From NCBI GenBank assembly GCA_905221605.1, contig CAJNDS010001028.1:1-40599 (forward strand): a DNA stretch of 40,599 bases, in the 5' to 3' direction. The stretch comes from Symbiodinium natans. Taxonomy: Eukaryota; Sar; Dinophyceae; Suessiales; Symbiodiniaceae. Numbering within the stretch: position 1 is the stretch's first letter; every line of letters starts with the position of its first letter. The translations under genes and the position numbers were made by a program. This document shows, one piece after another, positions 37,401 to 40,599 of this stretch. Below the pieces are notes generated by a model that saw only the letters and a list, made by a program, of their open reading frames with translations, had not been told where the DNA came from and searched no databases.

Positions 37401-37940
37401 TGTGACAATCGAGCACAATCGAGCACATATTGGTGACAACAATCGTACTTCTACCCTTCTGTGATACTCGAGCGCAGATTTGTGGCAACAAATCGTACTT
37501 CTTCCCTTCTGTGACAATCGAGCGCAAATTGGTGGTATTAAATCGTATTTCTTCCCTTCTGTGACAATCGAGCACAAATTGGTGGCAACGAATCGTACTT
37601 CTTCCCTTCTGTGACAATCGAGCACAAATCGGCGGCAACAAATCGTTTTTCTTCCCTTCTGTGACAATCGAGCACAAATTGGCGGCAACACATCATACTT
37701 CTTCCCTTCTGTGATAATCGAGCACAAATTGGTGGCAACAAATCATACTTCTTCCCTCTGTGACAATCGAGCTCAAACTGGTGGTAACAAATCGTACTTC
37801 TTCCCTTCGATGACAATCGAGCACAAACTGGGGACAACAAGTCATACTTCTTCCCTTCTGTGACAGTCGAGCACAAATTGGTTGCAACAAAACGCACATC
37901 TTCCCTTCTGTGACAATCTAGCACAAATTGGTGACAACAA
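28462..37940. repeat. 9479-bp HOR, copy 3 (complete)
   Basis: This is the second full 9479-bp unit. Markers: C7 run 29311-29317, EcoRI sites at 30069-30074 and 33121-33126, and palindromes at 28800-28816 and 29948-29968. It differs from copy 2 by scattered substitutions (for example A at 33069 and T at 33081) and by a clustered change at about 34043-34093 that looks like a short conversion from the monomer pair 100 bp downstream. It holds no gene. Confidence 0.95.
34043..34093. repeat. Conversion-like patch in HOR copy 3
   Basis: Copies 1 and 2 read GAGCACAGATTGGCGGC, AAGTCGTAC and GAGCTCAAATTGG at the equivalent place (15083 and 24562 onward). Copy 3 reads GAGCATAAATTGATGGC, AAGTCATAC and GAGCACAAATTGG, which is exactly the sequence of the monomer pair 100 bp downstream (about 34141). 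The unit length is unchanged, so this is replacement, not insertion. Confidence 0.8.
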
Positions 37941-40599
37941 ATCTCTTCCCTTCTATGTCTTCTATGATATTCGAACACTAAATGGTAGCAACAAATCATA
38001 TTTCTTCTTTTCTGTGACAATCGAGCACAAATTGATGGCATCAAATCGTATTTCTTCCCTTCTGAAAAAATCGACCACAAATTGGTGACAACAGATCGTA
38101 TTTCTTCCCTTCTGTGACAATCGAGCACAAATTGATGGCAAGAAATCGTTCTCTTCCCTTCTGTGATAATCGAACACAAATTGCTGGCAACAAATCATTC
38201 TTCTTCCCTTCTATGAGAATCGAGCACAAATTGGTGGCAACAAATCATTCTTCTCTCCTTCTCTGATAATCGATTTCAAATTGATTATATCAATTCGTAT
38301 TTCTTCCCTTCTATGATAATCGAGCACAAATTGGTAACAACAGATCGTCTTTCTATCCTTCTATGACAATCGAACACAAATTGGAGGAAATACATCCTTT
38401 TTCTTGTCTTCTGAAAGAATCGAATATAAATTGGCAACAAATCGTATTTCTCCCCTTCTATGATAATCGAGCACAAATTGATGACATGAAATCCCTTCTA
38501 TAATAATCGACCACCAATTCGTGACACTAAATTGTATTTCTTCCCTTCTAACATAATCGAGCTCAAATTGGTGACAAAAAAGATCTTATTCCCTTCTGAG
38601 ATAATCCAGCACAAATTGGTGGCAATAAATCGTATTTCTTCCCTTCTGTGACAATCGAGCACAAATTGGTGACAACAAATCGTTCTTCTTGCTTCTTCTA
38701 TGAGATTCGAGCTCAAATTGGTGAAGACAATGAATCGTATCTCTTCCCTTCTATGCTAATCGACCACAAATTGGTGGCATCAAATCGTACCCCCCCACTT
38801 CTGTGACAATCGAGTACAAATTGGTGGCAATCAATCATACTTCTTCCCTTCTGTGACAATCGAGCGCAAATTGGTGGCAACAAGTCATATTTCTTCCCTT
38901 CTGCGACAATCGAGCACAAATTGATGGCAAGAAATCGTTCTTCTTCCCTTCTATGATAATCAAGCAAAATTGATGGCAACAAATCGTACTTCTTCCCTTC
39001 TCTGATAATCGAGCACAAGTTGGTGGCAATAAATCGTACTTCTTCCCTTCAATAATAATCGAGCATAAATTGGTGACAACAAATCATATTTCTTGCCTTC
39101 TATGTCTTCTGTGATACTCGAGCACAAAATGGTGGCAACAAATCGTATTTTGTTTCTTTTCTGTGACAATCGAGCACAAATTGGTGCCAACAAATCGTAC
39201 TTCTTCCCTTCTGTGATAATCGAGTACAAATTAGTGGCAACAAATTGTATTTCTTCAATTCTGTGACAATCGAGCACAAATTGATGGCAAGAAATCGTAT
39301 TTCTTGCCTTCTGTGACAATCCAGCACAAATTGGTGATAACAAATCGTTCTTCTTCCTTTCTATGAGAATCGAGCACAAATTGGTGGCAACAAATCATTC
39401 TTCTTCCCTTCTCTGACAATCGGTTTCAAATTGATTATATCAATTTGTTTTTTTTCCCTTCTATGACAATCGAGCACAAATTGCTAACAACAGATCGTAT
39501 TTCTTCCCTTCTGTGACAATCGAACACAAATTGGAGGCAGCAAATCTGAATTCTTCCCTTCTGAAACAATCGAATATAAATTGGCAATAAATCATATTTC
39601 TTGCCTTGTTGAGAATCGAGCACAAATTGATGACAACAAATCCCTTCTATATCAATCGACGACCAATTGGTGACACTAAATCGTATTTCTTCCCTTCTAA
39701 GATAATCGAGCCCAAATTGGTGACAAAAACAAGATCTGTTTCCCTTCTGAGATAATCGTGCACAAATTGGTGGCAACAAATCATATTTCTTGCCTTCTGT
39801 GACAATCGAGCACAAATTGGTGGCAACAAATCGTATTTCTCCCCTTCTGTGACAATCGAGCACAAATTGGTGGCAAGAAATTGTACTTCTTCCCTTCTGA
39901 AATAATCGAGCACAGATTGAAGAAAATACATCGAACTTCTTCCCTTCTGTGACAATCGAGCATAAGTTGGTGGCAACAAATCGCACTTCTTCCCTTCTGT
40001 GACAATCAAGCACAAAATGGTGACAACAAATCGTACTTCTTCCCTTCTGAAACAACCGAGCACAAGTTGACAACAAATCGTATTTCTTTCCTTCTGTGAC
40101 AATCGAGCACAAATTGGTGGCAACAAATCATATTTCTTCCCTTCTGTGATAATCGAGCATAAATTGACACTAAATCATACTTCTTCCCTTCTGTGACAAT
40201 CGAGCAGAATTGGTGGCGTCAAATCGTACTTCTTCCCTTCTGTGACAATCGAGCACAAATTGGTGGCAATAAATCGTATTTATTCCCTTCTGTGATAATC
40301 GAGCACAAATTGGTTGCAACAAATCATGCTTCTTCCCTTCTGTGACAATCGAGCACAAATTGGTGGCAACAAATCGTACTTCTTCCCTTCTATGGCAATC
40401 GAGCGGCAACAAATCGTACTTCTTCCCTTCTGTGACAATCGAGCACAAATTGGTGGCAACAAATCGTTTTTCTTCCCTTCTATGACAATCGAACACAATC
40501 AAGCACAATCGAGCACAAATTGGTGGCAACAAATCGTACTCCTTCCCTTCTGTGACGATCGAGCACAAATTGGTGGCAACAAATCGTGCTTCTTCCCTT
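37941..40599. repeat. 9479-bp HOR, copy 4 (partial, cut by window end)
   Basis: The first 2659 bp of a further unit, at offset 9479 from copy 3. Markers: C7 run 38790-38796, EcoRI site 39548-39553, palindromes 38279-38295 and 39427-39447. It shares the copy 2/3 base at 38607 and 39738 and lacks the 852-bp segment, but carries the copy 1 base at 39061, 39134 and 39187. The array therefore continues beyond the window. Confidence 0.93.

Larger units (their letters stand above)
1..40599. repeat. Satellite DNA array, ~50-bp monomer, fills the whole window
   Basis: The whole window is a head-to-tail array of a monomer of about 50 bp, all in one orientation. A perfect consensus copy is 16797-16846. 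Its landmarks in order are CAAATCGTA, the pyrimidine block TTCTTCCCTTCT, GTGACAATCGAGCAC and AAATTGGTGGCAA; its GC content is 22/50. Common variants are ATCAT for ATCGT, GTGATAATCG for GTGACAATCG, CTATGAC for CTGTGAC, TTGGCGG for TTGGTGG, and short monomers that have lost about 5-20 bp (for example around 13527 and 11209). I see no unique sequence, transposon or gene between monomers. Arrays of this size are known from eukaryotic heterochromatin; I do not recognise the family and cannot name the species. Confidence 0.97.

Noticed and set aside
18983-37940. Dismissing copies 2 and 3 as a simple assembly duplication
   Set aside because: They differ by private substitutions (21501, 22338-22339, 24045, 33069) and by the patch at 34043-34093, so they are not a literal copy-paste; collapse or misjoin of further units still cannot be excluded.
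1-40599. CRISPR array, because of regular short repeats
   Set aside because: There are no unique spacers between conserved repeats; the whole 50-bp period is one diverging monomer, and there are no cas genes.
1-40599. CENP-B box (TTCG....A..CGGG type) in the monomer
   Set aside because: No copy of the consensus or common variants fits the pattern; the closest, TTCGAGCACAAATTGG, lacks the CGGG end.

Overview
The window is one uninterrupted block of satellite DNA. I see no sequence in it that is not a copy, or a diverged copy, of a monomer of about 50 bp. An exact consensus copy lies at 16797-16846. In order it holds CAAATCGTA, a pyrimidine block TTCTTCCCTTCT, then GTGACAATCGAGCAC, then AAATTGGTGGCAA. 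There are no credible protein genes, RNA genes, transposons or CRISPR arrays. A 40-kb array of this kind points to eukaryotic heterochromatin (pericentromeric, subtelomeric or knob-like). The sequence does not show which organism it comes from.

Layout. Positions 1-8651 are heterogeneous satellite with many point variants, small indels and scattered older segmental duplications: 1-629 repeats at 3603-4231, about 1119-2165 repeats at 5888-6865, and a three-way block lies near 0.66-1.1, 2.6-3.0 and 5.3-5.9 kb. From 8652 to the end the array is a very long higher-order repeat (HOR) with a period of 9479 bp, about 190 monomers. Copy 1 is 8652-18982 (10331 bp, with an extra 852 bp at about 9615-10466). 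Copy 2 is 18983-28461, copy 3 is 28462-37940, and copy 4 is 37941-40599 and runs off the window. Copies 2, 3 and 4 are nearly identical over long stretches, whereas monomers inside one copy differ a lot from each other, which is the normal signature of recent HOR amplification.

Inside each HOR copy there are older nested duplications (offsets of 1197, 397, about 2276 and 2224 bp in copy 1) and a family of four diverged blocks near 7.6, 8.65, 10.6 and 13.3 kb that share odd variant monomers. Some monomers carry inverted repeats (CGAGT-ATAA-ACTCG, and an AT-rich 9-bp-arm palindrome) or 10-bp micro-tandems of CAATCGAGCA.

The most informative observations concern recombination history: the 9479-bp unit and its junction, the 17-monomer presence/absence segment, a conversion-like tract making copy 4 match copy 1 at three sites, and a short conversion in copy 3 copied from a register 100 bp away. 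The minus strand of the consensus monomer has no stop trinucleotide in any frame. This produces long open frames with a 50-residue period that should not be annotated as proteins.
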